Assembly (NCBI GenBank): GCA_019915015.1
Contig: JAHBBC010000003.1
Span: 2,046,001-2,110,000, forward strand
Direction of reading: 5' to 3'
Source of the DNA: Auriscalpium vulgare
Lineage: Eukaryota > Basidiomycota > Agaricomycetes > Russulales > Auriscalpiaceae
Length of the DNA stretch: 64,000 nt
Position numbers and translations under genes: made by a program. Shown here piece by piece: positions 1 to 11,049 of the stretch; position 1 is the first letter of the stretch; each line of letters opens with the position of its first letter. The notes beneath the pieces were generated by a model that had not been told where the DNA came from, searched no databases, and saw nothing but the letters and a program-made list of their open reading frames with translations.

Positions 1-1374
1 CTGGGCTACGAGTGTCGCGCTGCCGGAAATTACGCCAAAAGATAGCCATCTTTTTTAGGCATGTGACGGTTGGCCACACGGCACTATTAAGTCTTGGGCC
101 TGACGATTCAATGTCTTTAGCCCGTCTTCTGCCCAAAGTCGGTCACTATTCCTACAAGCCGACGCGTTGTCTTCAGAATGTCCTTTCTCAGGTGCGGCCT
201 CATTCTCGGAATTCCTACAGGCTATGATTTTTTGCTACGGGTCCACGGCGGGTAGCTCGTTGAAGCCCCCACTCTAAAATTTGTGATATCGCACTGATAC
301 AGTTTCCTGTCTCTTTTCGTGTAGCGTCGGGTGAGCCCTGGGTGTGGATGTGGTGTATCAAGCCTGTTCGGCCTGAGCAGCCTCCGGTACAATCCCCCGA
401 AGCTTTCTGGATGCTCACTAGACGGGCTCAACGGCGACATTTTAATGTGATGCAGTGTATTATGTGCACACAGGTGGTGCAGCGGGGGCGGATCTAGTGA
501 CTCCCTGTTCAGCTGCTGAGCGCTTATAGGTACAAGTTACCGGTCCACGCAATATCACTGATGCATTGACATTGGGAACATCTTAGATCTTGTAGCGCAT
601 GTGTCGCCAATTCTCTCTATCTAGCGGCCGGAGCAGTGATGCGATCGGAACAAGGCATAAAGACCGAGACTAACTGTGGAAGCTCTTCGACATGCGACAC
701 GTCGTTCTTGACCACGTCGTCTGGCAAATGTCAGTGCGCTCCTTCGAGTGAGCTGCGTACGTGTCCTAGGCCTTCTGCTTATTACCAGGTGACAGGTGTG
801 ATAGTCGGCCGTCTCAGCCTCCAAACACAAGCATCACAACGTACGCCAACCAATCTAATCTTCGCCCAATCAATTGCAGACGCCCGTACATCGGACAGGC
901 ACCCGGAATCATAATAAGCAATGAGATGTTCTAGTGTTTGCGGCAGTTTCTAGACGACAACATGAGATTACGATTACTTGCCTTGATATGCTTGCCACCG
1001 TTATCTTTCGGGACGCGTCGTCTGCGTAGCAAGTCCACATCACTGACGACGTCATGGGTTTCATGCGCCGTTTCTGTTCCATTAAGGGGTCGCACACCAC
1101 CTCGTAGGATCCCACCGGCGGCACAAACAGGGCTGTACATGATAGATAAAACTTAGTTATTATCGGGTGCTTGACATACGCAGTAGCTATTACGACGTGC
1201 CTTGCCCTCCACTCCTCCGTCAATCTAAAATCATGCCCAATTGTTACGGTCCCAATTTTTATCGCAAAAACACCGTTCCTGGAGGCTGGATAGACTGGTT
1301 CATCCGGGTCTTGTACGACGAGATCGATATCATAGTCTTCATGCTAACTGGGCTGTCCAAGTAGGACGTCGTGC
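1..1374. other. No gene supported
   Basis: Only short overlapping open frames on both strands, none with family resemblance, a signal peptide or consistent splice sites. I see no repeat or RNA gene here. Confidence 0.5.
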
Positions 1375-2214
1375 TCAGCGTGGATGCACCGGAGGGCATG
1401 ATATCGGACGCGGTCGTCCCGCTGAAGGATCCATGTGATTGCCCGTAGGATGCTGGAGACAAGATGTCAGCGCCGTTAAATCAGGCAAGAATATGGGCTC
1501 ACGATCATCATGCAGCCAAGGATCATAAACGTGGTGTCCCGCATCCATAAGGTCACGCTCTAGTGGCGTCCTGTGGCCGGTGAATGGCTGAGTAGACAGA
1601 ACACCAGCTTCCTCCTCATACTCTCCTCCTCTCAACTGCAGCAAGCTCTCCCACACCCATCCCAATGGATTCCAGATATTGTCGGCCTTTCGTACGAGCA
1701 CAAGCGTGTCATCGTAATGCTCATCGACGTCCTGCAACATACGGGACTTCTGAGGATGACCGTGCTCGTGCATAACCTCCACGTCTTCGCCAACGAGCAG
1801 CCGGATAAAGCGGAAGCCACGGTATTCGAAGCTGCCGCCGGGACAGTATTTCGTAGCTTGGCGCCACGACAACACTGGGGCGTGCGGCCACACCGTGCGG
1901 GACTGCACGGCAGGCCGCAGCTGCGGCACATTGATTGCAGGAAATTCCGGCGTTATGGGTGCTCGCGGAGGCTCGAGGGTTGTGGGTAGTGATTGGCGTT
2001 GGGAGGGACCATCCCCTCCAGTCGGGCCCGTCGAGGGCATTTCAATCGACGAATATGGTGGAGGGGGATCCGCTATCCAAAGCTCATGGGGAAGCCTTAA
2101 CAAGTCCAATATTGAATAGCCCAGAGCGAGCGCCCGACGCAGCAACCGTGAGTTTTGCAGCTGCACATGAAAGGCAGGTAACGTACAGTGTATCGGATGG
2201 TAAGTTCGTCGCAC
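1375..2214 (-). CDS. Hypothetical protein, possibly SH3-like fold
   Basis: An open frame of about 280 codons stays open across a region where other frames are broken. The middle holds a proline-rich stretch (around residues 50-95, including DPPPPYSS) followed by a more ordered segment (FRFIRLLVGEDVEVMHEHG, then DTLVLVRKA and GWVWESLLQL). The order charged strand, then LVLVRK, then GWVWESLL resembles the ligand-binding face of SH3-like domains, but this is only an impression and I would not name the family. The N-terminus is uncertain: a tttcatgtgcag acceptor inside the first codons suggests the true first exon lies further right. It ends 1.1 kb before the GH15 gene and shares no obvious pathway with it. 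Expression is unproven and it may be a partial or non-coding frame. Confidence 0.35.
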   Translation of the reverse strand: MRRTYHPIHCTLPAFHVQLQNSRLLRRALALGYSILDLLRLPHELWIADPPPPYSSIEMPSTGPTGGDGPSQRQSLPTTLEPPRAPITPEFPAINVPQLRPAVQSRTVWPHAPVLSWRQATKYCPGGSFEYRGFRFIRLLVGEDVEVMHEHGHPQKSRMLQDVDEHYDDTLVLVRKADNIWNPLGWVWESLLQLRGGEYEEEAGVLSTQPFTGHRTPLERDLMDAGHHVYDPWLHDDREPIFLPDLTALTSCLQHPTGNHMDPSAGRPRPISCPPVHPR

Positions 2215-3278
2215 CGAACATCATATTGGGTCAACGATTGACGGCTGCGCGAGGTATTGGGATGGTTTGAGGAGGAGCCAATGGTTGTGAGGGCAGTGCG
2301 CGCTCCGGCCCGTGCAATTCCTGTGCGGGCGCTAGCGTTGAAGTGATTCATGCGAGCGCCTTGCCCGCGAGAAGAGTACTGAGATCAGCGCTGCCTCAGG
2401 GCGAGGTAACTAGGACAATTTTGATAAGGAGGGCATCGAACACGTTGAGAGAGCAACATAAGTTGCATTTGGCCGCCGGGGAATATGTTTTAAATGACCG
2501 GCAAATGCCGGGGGAATCCGATCAGAGTATGACTTCTTGTACTTCGCTCAAAGACTACTGTGACTCTACTGGCGGTAAGTACTATCTAGTACTGTCCAGA
2601 CTCCGCGAATTGACCTACTAAATACCAGTGTCAGCTACTAAAACCACGATCATGAGTGTCCCGACTCTATATGTCAGATCGACTATCATCTGTCATCAGT
2701 GAGTCAGCTACGGAGACTAGTCCCGACTGGCAGTCTCACCAAGCCTCTGTACGGTCAACTTCTTCACTGTCTATAGATCCAAGTGGCAGCCATGAACGCA
2801 GAGCATCCCTCCTTGGGCGGAATTCTTGCGGCGCATGCGTGCTTAGCTTGTGATTATCTGCCCTGACCTAGTCTAGTATCTGTAGGGACAGACCTCCCAC
2901 TACTCATAGACTGAAAGCCCAACTTCTGGCACCTGCCAACATCATTGTAAAGCATGGTGTCGAGGCTACTTCTTCCCTCCAGGATCCTCGCAAACATGCG
3001 ACTTCTGCTGCACGACTTGGAACGTACCCCCGGGGGCTTGATGCACACTAAACCACTCGGCTGCGGGCGTCTTGAGCTTCAGAGCTTGAGCTGGTGACAC
3101 GCCCATCTGCATCATGAAAGTCTCGGTGGCTCAGGGCCCATCAAAAGTGGGGCGATCAGGGCCCTGCAATCGGGTGAGTATGCAACATTGTCTTCGGCGT
3201 GGCTCTTGATTACTTTCTGGTGTTGTCCCTAGCAGGAGGACCAGGTGCTCCAGGCGGTCAACCTGGCTGACCGGTGCG
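2215..3278. other. Intergenic, no gene seen
   Basis: Upstream region of the GH15 gene. Short direct echoes of the words agtcccgact and gactctac occur around 2560-2740, but no coding frame or element could be supported. Confidence 0.4.
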
Positions 3279-3285
3279 TATAAAG
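3279..3285 (+). promoter_or_regulatory. TATA box of the GH15 gene
   Basis: TATAAAG, 39 bp before the ATG at 3324. Position and sequence fit a fungal core promoter and support this start codon. Confidence 0.5.
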
Positions 3286-3323
3286 GTGCTCACTCACAAC
3301 CTCCCAAACCCACCGACTCCGAC

Positions 3324-5068
3324 ATGCGAGGCTCATTAATCTCCCTCGCACCTGCATCCGCCGCACTCGCCAGGTTAGTGCAGAGGGAGGTAGATGACTT
3401 TCTCCAGGCGCTCGTCCCGGTGTCCAAGTTCGCACTTGCCCATGAAGCCACAGGCATCGAGGCCGGTGCCGCGGTGAGTCGCACCTCGTAATTTCATCGT
3501 TCTGCAGTAGGTCTGACCTTACCTGGTCAGCCCGGGGTAGTTGCCGTGGCCATTCCGGATCCAAATGACCCGATAACGAGTGTGTATTGGGTTCGAGACG
3601 GCTGCCTCGCCTACGATGTCTGGCTCAACGAGCAAGCGCGCGGCAACACCGACCTGCGCCCCATGATGGACGATGCCGTCCATGCCATGATTAGGTCGCA
3701 GCACGTCGTGAGCCTCAGCGGGGATATTTTCAGTGAAGGGCTTGCAGAGTCTGCCCTGAACCTCGATCTTACAGCCAACTTCGATGGCGCGACGCACATG
3801 GGGTCTCCGGGCTACGGTGCGCACCGGGTCATACTTCGACCTCATCTGCTGACGGACATCTTTGGATTCAGATGCACCTGCTATTCGCGCTGTCGTCATG
3901 ATCAAGTACGCCGACTGGCTTCTGACGCAGAGCAACGGCACCTGGGTGGCCGACGCCCTCTGGCCATCTATCTTGATCGACCTGCGCTTCACTTACCATC
4001 GCTTCAACAGCAGCTCGTAAGTAGAAATTCCGTGATAAATGTCAACGCTGACGCCCACGAATCAGATTCGATCTCTGGTGGCCGCCGGTGTGGGGAGGAG
4101 TATATTGGACATCCGCTCTCCAACACCGTGCTCTTCATGCTGGGGCGCGCCTTGGCCGCAAGCTGGGACGCGAGATCGATGTCAAAGACTTTGAAAATAG
4201 GGCGACTATGATCCTCGAATACATGCAGGCGTGTTCTGTTCCACCTGGCTAATCGGTGTCTAACTACTACGCACAACAGACATTCTGGAATCCAGAGGAA
4301 GGCTTCATGGCCGAGACGACTATCAGGGACGTCAAACTGGGCCGCGGTGGCATCGGGACGGCGCCGCTCTCTTTTTCCATATTCAACTACGACCCGGAGC
4401 TGGGTTGCGATGCTGCGACATTCCAGCCTTGTTCTGACAGAGCGCTGTCGACACTGAAGGTCGTCGGCGATGCATTCAAGAAAGTATATCCCATTGCAGA
4501 GAACATCCCCGCGGGCCATCCGACGTACATGGGCATGTACTTGGAGGAGAAGGACGCCCATGCACAGGTGGGTAACCCTCCGCCGACTTCCCTTTGGCAC
4601 CCCTTGTATTGAAAGATATCCGGAATGCAGCCGCAGATCTTTGTGGCTTTGAATCAAGCCGAGCAACTCTACGACTCGCTGTACACCTGGGACCGTGTCG
4701 GCGCACTCAATGTGACTGATACGTCTCTCGCGTTCTTCCTCCAGTTCGACAGGAAGGTCGAGATAGGTTCGTACAAAAAGGGCTCGGAGACATACGAGCA
4801 CATAGCGGCGGCCATCCAACAGTGCGCGGAGAACGCTCTCGCGATGCTGATCAAATCGACGCCGGCGGACTATGTGCTGATGGAGTACGTGGACAAGGAG
4901 ACCGGAGAGAGCGGCGGCGTGCGCGGGCCCGTGCGAAGCTTCTTGTCGGCGGCGTCAGTAAATAATGCACGCGGAGGGCTTGTGCCGGCGTCGTGGAGCA
5001 GCCGCGAGGCCGCCGCGTCGAGCCTGTGGCCATCTGGCGCGCAGGACGGTCAGGTTTACGTCTCTTAA
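3324..5068 (+). CDS. Glucoamylase-like protein, GH15, catalytic acid missing
   Basis: Homologous to fungal glucoamylases, secreted exo-enzymes that release glucose from starch. Six exons fit: 3324-3474, about 3532-3816, 3872-4016, 4066-4228, 4280-4567 and 4631-5068. Family landmarks appear in order: GAAPGVV(A)VAIPDPNDP near the N-terminus, YWVRDG (usual TWTRD), APAIRA, ADWLL, SALQHRAL, DPELGCD..TFQPCS, AEQLYDSLYTWDRVG, VPASW. The segment that should read LWEEVNGSSFFT, holding the general-acid Glu, instead reads LWWPPVWGGVYWT after the third intron. The region of the general base Glu is kept (VLMEYVDKETGE near 4880). A short hydrophobic N-terminus is only a weak signal peptide, and no starch-binding CBM20 follows. 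The fourth intron uses a GC donor. I read it as a divergent, possibly non-hydrolytic GH15 paralogue. The 3' end converges on the next gene with a 105-bp gap. Confidence 0.85.
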
Positions 5069-5173
5069 ATATGCGAGGATGTAGTAACAGAGCAGCTTTG
5101 ATAGGATGTGAAGTGATAATCATGACTGAGTTTTTGCTGATACTTGTTGAACAGACACACCCAAGCCTCGAGC

Positions 5174-7113
5174 TCAGTCTAAGTAGCCCCACACCACCGA
5201 CCCATCACTCTCGAATCCATTCTCGACGCCGCATTCGCGTAGTTCCCTCGTCACACCCCAGCATGCCATGAAGTTGAGTGACAAAGTCGGACATCCGAGC
5301 ACCTTCCTCCGCTCCGACCAAGCTAACAAACGCGCCGCGGTGTCGTCATTGAAGTTGACGTGGTCAAAGATCAGACTTGTGAGCTGCGGTGCACATGCGG
5401 CATGCTGGATTTCACCGTGGGGAGCATGAGGCACCGTGACCGCGTCGAGGTCCGCCAGCGTATTGCAGAGGGTGCTACCTGCGTTTCCGAATACGCGTAT
5501 ACTCTTGAGCCGGCCCGCACGCTGGAGTATGGAGTGCCAGACTTGCGATTCAAGGCCGTGCTGCTTCCGTACACGAAGAAAGGGTACGGTTGCGATGGGA
5601 GTAAATTGAGCAAGGACGCGCAGGAGAGAGACGCGGCCTGGGTGGTCGGCTGCGTCAACCGATCTGCGGGAGCGCCAGCGGAAGTCGAGTCGCACGTCGG
5701 GCATGCAGCTGTCCTTGCGGCGGTGCCATGCAAGCTGCAGATCAATATGATGTTCCCCCCGTCTCAGTCCGAACTGCAGATGTTCTTTCCCGGTATCCGA
5801 TAATCGAAGCACAGGTAGGGGGGGTTCTACCATGGCGGGCAAGTGTGTAGTGAGGAGGGAGATGAGAGGGCCGTAGTATTTGAGCCCTTTGGCAGAGGTG
5901 CTGTCGCCCATGGAGAGATCCAGTTGAAGCTTGACTTCTGAAGAAGGACGCAAATAATTGAAGAGGTGGACGACCTCGAGCCATTCGCCATGCAGGAAGC
6001 AGTCCGTGAGCTTCGGAGCTCGACCGGAGAGTGCGATGTGGACGTCCGTGGAGGACAATAATGACTAAGTTCAATGCACTCGAGGAGAGGCATTTCTTGC
6101 AAGGCATCGAGGACGGCGTCGAGGGAAGGGACTGGCAAACAAAAAATGACCTTCAACGACACAAGATGGTGCAACCCCGAGGACGTCCAAGCGACTTGAT
6201 TGTATTCTTGGAGATGCAGATGACGGAGGTTTGAGGCGTTCAGGGCCATTGACGGAGATGGGTCATGGCGCCCATCCTCAAGGTACAGGTACTCCAGCCG
6301 TGGCATCGGAAGGGACAAGATATCCACGATCTCGCCATGATCATTGACAGCAAGGCTCATTGAGCGCGTCCGGTACATGTTCTTCACGAGGAGTGCCTTC
6401 TTGCGCGGTCTAAGTGACACGCTTGATCGGAGGCTGTCGTAAGAAATGGCGGCATGCTTGCTACGACGGAGCATCTCTCGCATCCATCGAACTCCCATCA
6501 TGAGCGAGATGTTCGCCCACAGGCTCGCGCAATCAAGTGCGACTTGCCGCCAGTGGTGGCAAACTTGTGCGACTTTGATCCAATAGGAGGAGCCCGGATG
6601 CCGCTGCCACGGCTCGTTCATCTCGCAGAAAGAGAACACCATGGACAGGAGTTCAGGCCCAGGTGGTAGCCGGCATGTAGGTTTCAACATGTTGTAGTGC
6701 CGTGCTAAGTCAGAGAACGCGTAGCGCATGGCATCGCACTCGTTCCGTGCGCGCGCGATGTCCTCTGCAGCAAAGGTGCGAAAAACGCTGGCGCCATCAA
6801 AAGAAGATATTCGAGTCGCCACGACTCCGCGCCAAAATTCAAAGGAAGCACCTCTGCAAAAGACAGACACATTGCGGTCAGTCGTAGGCCATAACAGGGC
6901 CATGATACAGAACGTACCGCGCGTCCATTGAAACCGCGCTCTTTGCTTGTTCTGACCCTGCGTCTTTGCGAGTGAGCGCTGAGCACTTTGTGTGACGCCT
7001 CGGATAGCTCCCCAAAACAGTAGTGGCAGTGTGGGGTTTGATTCAAATTCTGGGTAACGGTCGGGAGAGAAGAGGAGAGTCCGTGAGAAAGTTATCTGCG
7101 TGGCGGAAACCAC
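5174..7113 (-). pseudogene. F-box/LRR-like protein, copy 1, one-base frameshift
   Basis: Paralogue of the intact gene at 21444-23363. The first half holds an F-box-like motif (TCRLPPGPELLSMVFSFCEMNEPW, then WIKVAQVCHHWRQVALDCASLW), the usual substrate-receptor layout of SCF ubiquitin ligases. The second half carries LRR-like strands (LPMPRLEYLYLE, LRHLHLQEY, LVSLKV, LPVLRLSD, LTSLIFDHVNF). Frame changes once: HSPVEL in one frame continues as PKLTDCFLHGEWLEVV in the next, matching IELPNLSRCTLTDEWLDVV of the paralogue, so one base is missing near 6015-6019. An intron near 6853-6917 removes a short insert before GASFEFWRGVV. The start codon is uncertain. Either a recent pseudogene or an assembly indel. 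Confidence 0.7.
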
Positions 7114-8206
7114 TTTTTACTAGGTCAGCTGACTCTCATCTAGCTCAGAACTCTACAGTAGCCGCCCCTAGAGTCTAGTCTCGACTCCAGTACCCACCGA
7201 ATCCCACCCACCGATTGATCGGCGGTCTCAATACTGATGAAGTCGACGCCAGAGATGCGACCTACCGACCGCGCGGAAACTCCGTGTCATGCCTCGGGAA
7301 CGGATCGCCGACCTGCAGTGCCCAGGCCAGCATCGACCACGCGCCAGCCTGAGACCTACTGCCTGCTTTGACACTACTAATCAATGGTCACTGGTCACCT
7401 CTCAGAGCAGGTTCTGTGAGTGTCGCTCTCGGTGCTCTACAGGGAATCTCGTCTTATCTTTCTTACAGGACGTACAGGACGTACCACCGGTACAGTACCC
7501 CCACATTGCCATCACACTTCAATTCCATCTGCCAGTGCCAACGGGCCGCCCATCGGATATTCGTTACCCCCGCGTTCTTCCTTTTCCAGATGATAATGGT
7601 GCCAATAGCTGTCCGAAGTTTCCATCATCTCATCATCGCCCTTGCTCCCATCAATCGGCGATCGCCCTGCGGCCTGCAAGTCGTCATCCGGCCATCGGAC
7701 GGTCGTTTTAGTACTGTGTTGTGAGCACCGTGCCGAGCTGAGCCGCCCTTCATTTTCTCCACTCGCTTCAAATTTCTCTTCCGGGGTCGAGGCCACGTCG
7801 GCTAAGGTCGGTCACCTACGCTCGCGCACCGCGTGATGCTGTCTTACATAGGTTCTATTGCAGTTTGGCAGTTGGCCTTGGCGCCTTGACGGGCTAGTTT
7901 GACAAACGCGAACAGCCATTTGTGCCGCGCACTCGACGCGCGCACTATTCGATCAGGCTCGTGCCCATTCGCGCAGAAGGATAGGGCGTGATTTTGTTGC
8001 CCGAGTATCCAAGCGCGCCGGCGGTTCTTTTCTTTGGGATACATTATGATCGGGCACTCATCGAGCAGTTTCGATCTGAACCTGGGTCCCTCGTCCAGAG
8101 TGCCTGGCGCCGCTCGGTGGATCTCCTTGGATTCCCTCGGTTTCCCCGCGCAAGATCCCTGTCAGATCATTGCCATAGCTATTGTGATCGTGAGGGCGCT
8201 CTAATC
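7114..8206. other. Divergent intergenic region
   Basis: About 1.1 kb between the 5' end of a minus-strand F-box gene and the plus-strand DUF6534 gene. Short frames on both strands look like chance. It probably holds both promoters. Confidence 0.4.
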
Positions 8207-8213
8207 TATAAAA
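8207..8213 (+). promoter_or_regulatory. TATA box of DUF6534 gene 1
   Basis: TATAAAA, 88 bp before the ATG at 8301. Confidence 0.45.
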
Positions 8214-8300
8214 CAAACATGCCCGCCCCGCGTTCCCCCTCCATCCCACCGTGTCCCCTATCAACGCTGTTGTGTTACTTGTCGACTTCACTCGTGCGCC

Positions 8301-10238
8301 ATGTCCGAGTCGCCCGACGCGGGTCTCGGTCCCGAGGGCAACCTACTTGGGGCGGCGTTGCTGGGCGTGTTCCTCTCGGCTATGTGCGTTTCTGCCCTCT
8401 ATGTTTGTTTACCCTCAATGCTGATAACTGCGCAGCGTCTACGGGATGACCTTAATCTTGTACTACCTGTATAATACCCGACACGGGCGACGTGACAGAA
8501 TTTGCTTTCGGCTTTTCGTACGTGTCGCCATCACTCCAATGATCTCTAAGATACTCACCTCGGATTGGCACGACGGCATCAAGATTTCCTTCTTGCTGTT
8601 AGTTGGATCTCCCGAGTATCCGAATCACTGCTAATGAGGCTCACACTTGACTCGTCCCGCTAGATTGCTGGATACCATTCAGCTAGCCTTTCAAATACAC
8701 GCCATTTACGTTGGAGCGGTCATTGATCCGAGCCAGTTCTTCTCGAATTCCAGGGCACCTTGGTGCGTGACCCGTCCGTTCGGATGAGCACCCTAGCTGA
8801 CTGAGTGACTGCCCTGGCAGGAGTTTATATGTTTGTCATTTTGTTTTGCGGCCGAGATATATTGCTGACATCAAACGGGCAGTCTTCTGTACCAATAGGT
8901 CGTGCGTGTCCTTCCATCGTGTTCCATCCAAATTTAACGCTCATGTATCCTCAGTTCTTCTAAGTACGAGCACACAATTGTAAGCCGTATGCACCTAAGT
9001 CTCAGTGCGCCCCCTCCAAGCTGACGCTTGACTGCTCCCAGCTTCTACGCATACAAGATATATCAAAGTGAGGATATCCTCGCCTTCGTCAATATGTATT
9101 GATTTATCGTGGCTATTGGTCACAGTAAGCGGCAAGAGCATCTACGCACCCATCATTATAGTACGAAGCCTCCGCACTGTTTGACCTGCCGTCCACAAGT
9201 TAATTGATATCCCCTTCAGTGTGCCCTGTCGATCGCCGAACTCGGCCTGGGTATCAGTGAGTCTGTCTGCGTAAAACAGCACCGAGTAATTATCAACTTT
9301 TGCGGCTTCTCCTTCAGAGTTCACCGTGCAATGGTAACGATTCTCCTATTCTGCCGGGAGGGATTTCAGCTGAAGTCTTATATGTCCTCTCCAGCTTCAA
9401 AGTGCACTCCTTCCACGCTACGGATCCTCAAGTTGTACGGTGTATTCCGTTCGAGGCGTGGTTTTGCTGCTCACATTCCATCTCTGACCGCTAGCCCTTC
9501 ACCGGAAGTGCCCTGGCTGCCGGCGTCGCGTGCGATATCCTTATCACTGGTGCATTCGTATACTACCTCCACAAGCTTGGCCGAGCTGTTATGCTGCAGT
9601 GCGTACTAGGCCCGAACATATCCGTCCATTGGTCTAACAGAGTGCCTATAGAACGAACAAGGCGATCGTTTTACTCATGGTTTACGCGGTAATCGCGGGA
9701 GTCGCCACCTTGTAAGCCGCCAATCTCCTTGCACTTCTTTTGAAGGCTAATTATTATCACAGAATTTTCACTATTGGCTGCCTTGTCACGGTACGTACAA
9801 CGCGGAAGGGATTGTGTTGATTACCGCTTGCCTACTGGTCTATTTGCGAACTTTCAGGCCGTCAAGACACCGCAGACGCTCATCTACGCCGCGTTTTACT
9901 GCGTGCTCAACCAACTCTACGCGAGTGCTCTACTCTCCATGTACGTGCATGGCTCTTCATACGGGTCACTTTATCCACATGACATCTCCAGCCTCAACTC
10001 TCGTGAACACCTCCGCTCAAAGCTGTGCTCCTCTGACGGTACGAAGATGATCATGCCGCGCTCCGTTGAGGAGACCGTGACCCAAGGTCCGACCGCACGG
10101 GACCTCGGGGCCTTCAAGTCTGCGGTGGACGCCCTTCAGATTCAGAATCCGCGGGACAGGCCGGACAGGGTCATTTTGATTGTATCGGAGACGTGCGGCG
10201 TGAGGGATGATGAGAAGGCCGACAAGGCCGCCGCTTAA
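8301..10238 (+). CDS. DUF6534-type integral membrane protein, copy 1
   Basis: A multi-exon gene whose spliced exons give the order typical of DUF6534, a membrane family expanded in mushroom-forming fungi. N-terminal LLGAALLGVFLSA plus IVYGMTLILYYLYNTRHGRRD forms the first hairpin. Then LLDTIQLAFQIHAIYV, WSLYVCHFVLRPRYIADIKRA, the signature FTGSALAAGVACDILITGA followed by YYLHKLGRA, a segment IVLLMVYAVIAGVATLIF, and IYAAFYCVLNQLYASALLSILNSREHLR before a hydrophilic cytoplasmic tail of about 80 residues. All exon joins use gt...ag introns of roughly 50-60 nt. Function of the family is unknown; several helices suggest a receptor- or sensor-like plasma-membrane protein, which is inference. Two further copies lie at 31939-34002 and 40775-42901. 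Confidence 0.75.
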
Positions 10239-11049
10239 AGCGACTTTCGAGGCTGTATGTATGATGGAGTCAGATGGACGCGATCCGGACTATAGTTTAG
10301 TAATAGTGCTGCATACACAGACACAGCGCTGTATACACAGACTTTACTCATGGACTTATAATCCCACTGTTCTGATCTTGTACTATGGCAAAAATTGAAG
10401 TCGGCAGTGGGCTTCGAATTCGCGACCTAGAGTAGAGATTAGATTAGATCTTGTACTAATACGCGTGTCTCAAAGATCCACCATCTCTCCAACAGCTACC
10501 GTCCCGATACTACCGAAACAACGAGCAAGAAAAGCATACCTCATTCTGTCTGCGGTGAAATGCCGTCTGGGGCCATCAAAGGTCAGACACCGCGAGAGTC
10601 AGCAAAATGGGAGACTAATCCGGGTTCAGGTCTTCAATGCAACTCCCCCCCCCCCCCCCTCCCCCCCCCCCCCCCACCCCCCACCCCAACCCTTACAGCT
10701 CACTGCTGCGGTGACTCGGATTGACCCCGTGAAGCAACTTACGCGACCCGCGACCCACTCGGGGCTCCTGCTAGATCTCTGTCCTCGTCTCGTCGGATAC
10801 GTAGTCCAAGCAGATCTGCAACTCCTCTCAACACGGCGGACTCTCATCATCAATCTGAATCACCATCGAAATGGCTTGGGTGCTACTGCGCTAGACGACA
10901 AGCACTTGCGCGCGAGTTTTCTCTCGTATGTTCGACCGACAAAGCGGGTATCAAGAAAAGCTCACCAACACTCACGGTGTTGATCCCACGCCTTGCTAAG
11001 TTTCATATCAACCGCATCTTAATGGAGAGCCTTCTCATCGCCTTTCACC
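10239..11049. other. Intergenic with homopyrimidine tract
   Basis: About 0.8 kb with no supported gene. It contains the long C tract annotated separately. Confidence 0.45.
10643..10685 (+). repeat. Poly-C / C-rich simple repeat
   Basis: About 43 bases almost entirely C, interrupted by single T, A and AA. The complementary strand is G-rich and could fold as a quadruplex. The exact length may be unreliable in the assembly. Confidence 0.9.

Noticed and set aside
3546..4211. Single-exon reading of the GH15 second exon through the intron at 3817
   Set aside because: Splicing at 3817-3871 restores the APAIRA block of GH15, so the continuous reading is an artefact.
10400..10440. tRNA-like T-arm word cttcgaattcgcgac
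   Set aside because: Arms around it do not pair, and no anticodon or D arm can be placed.
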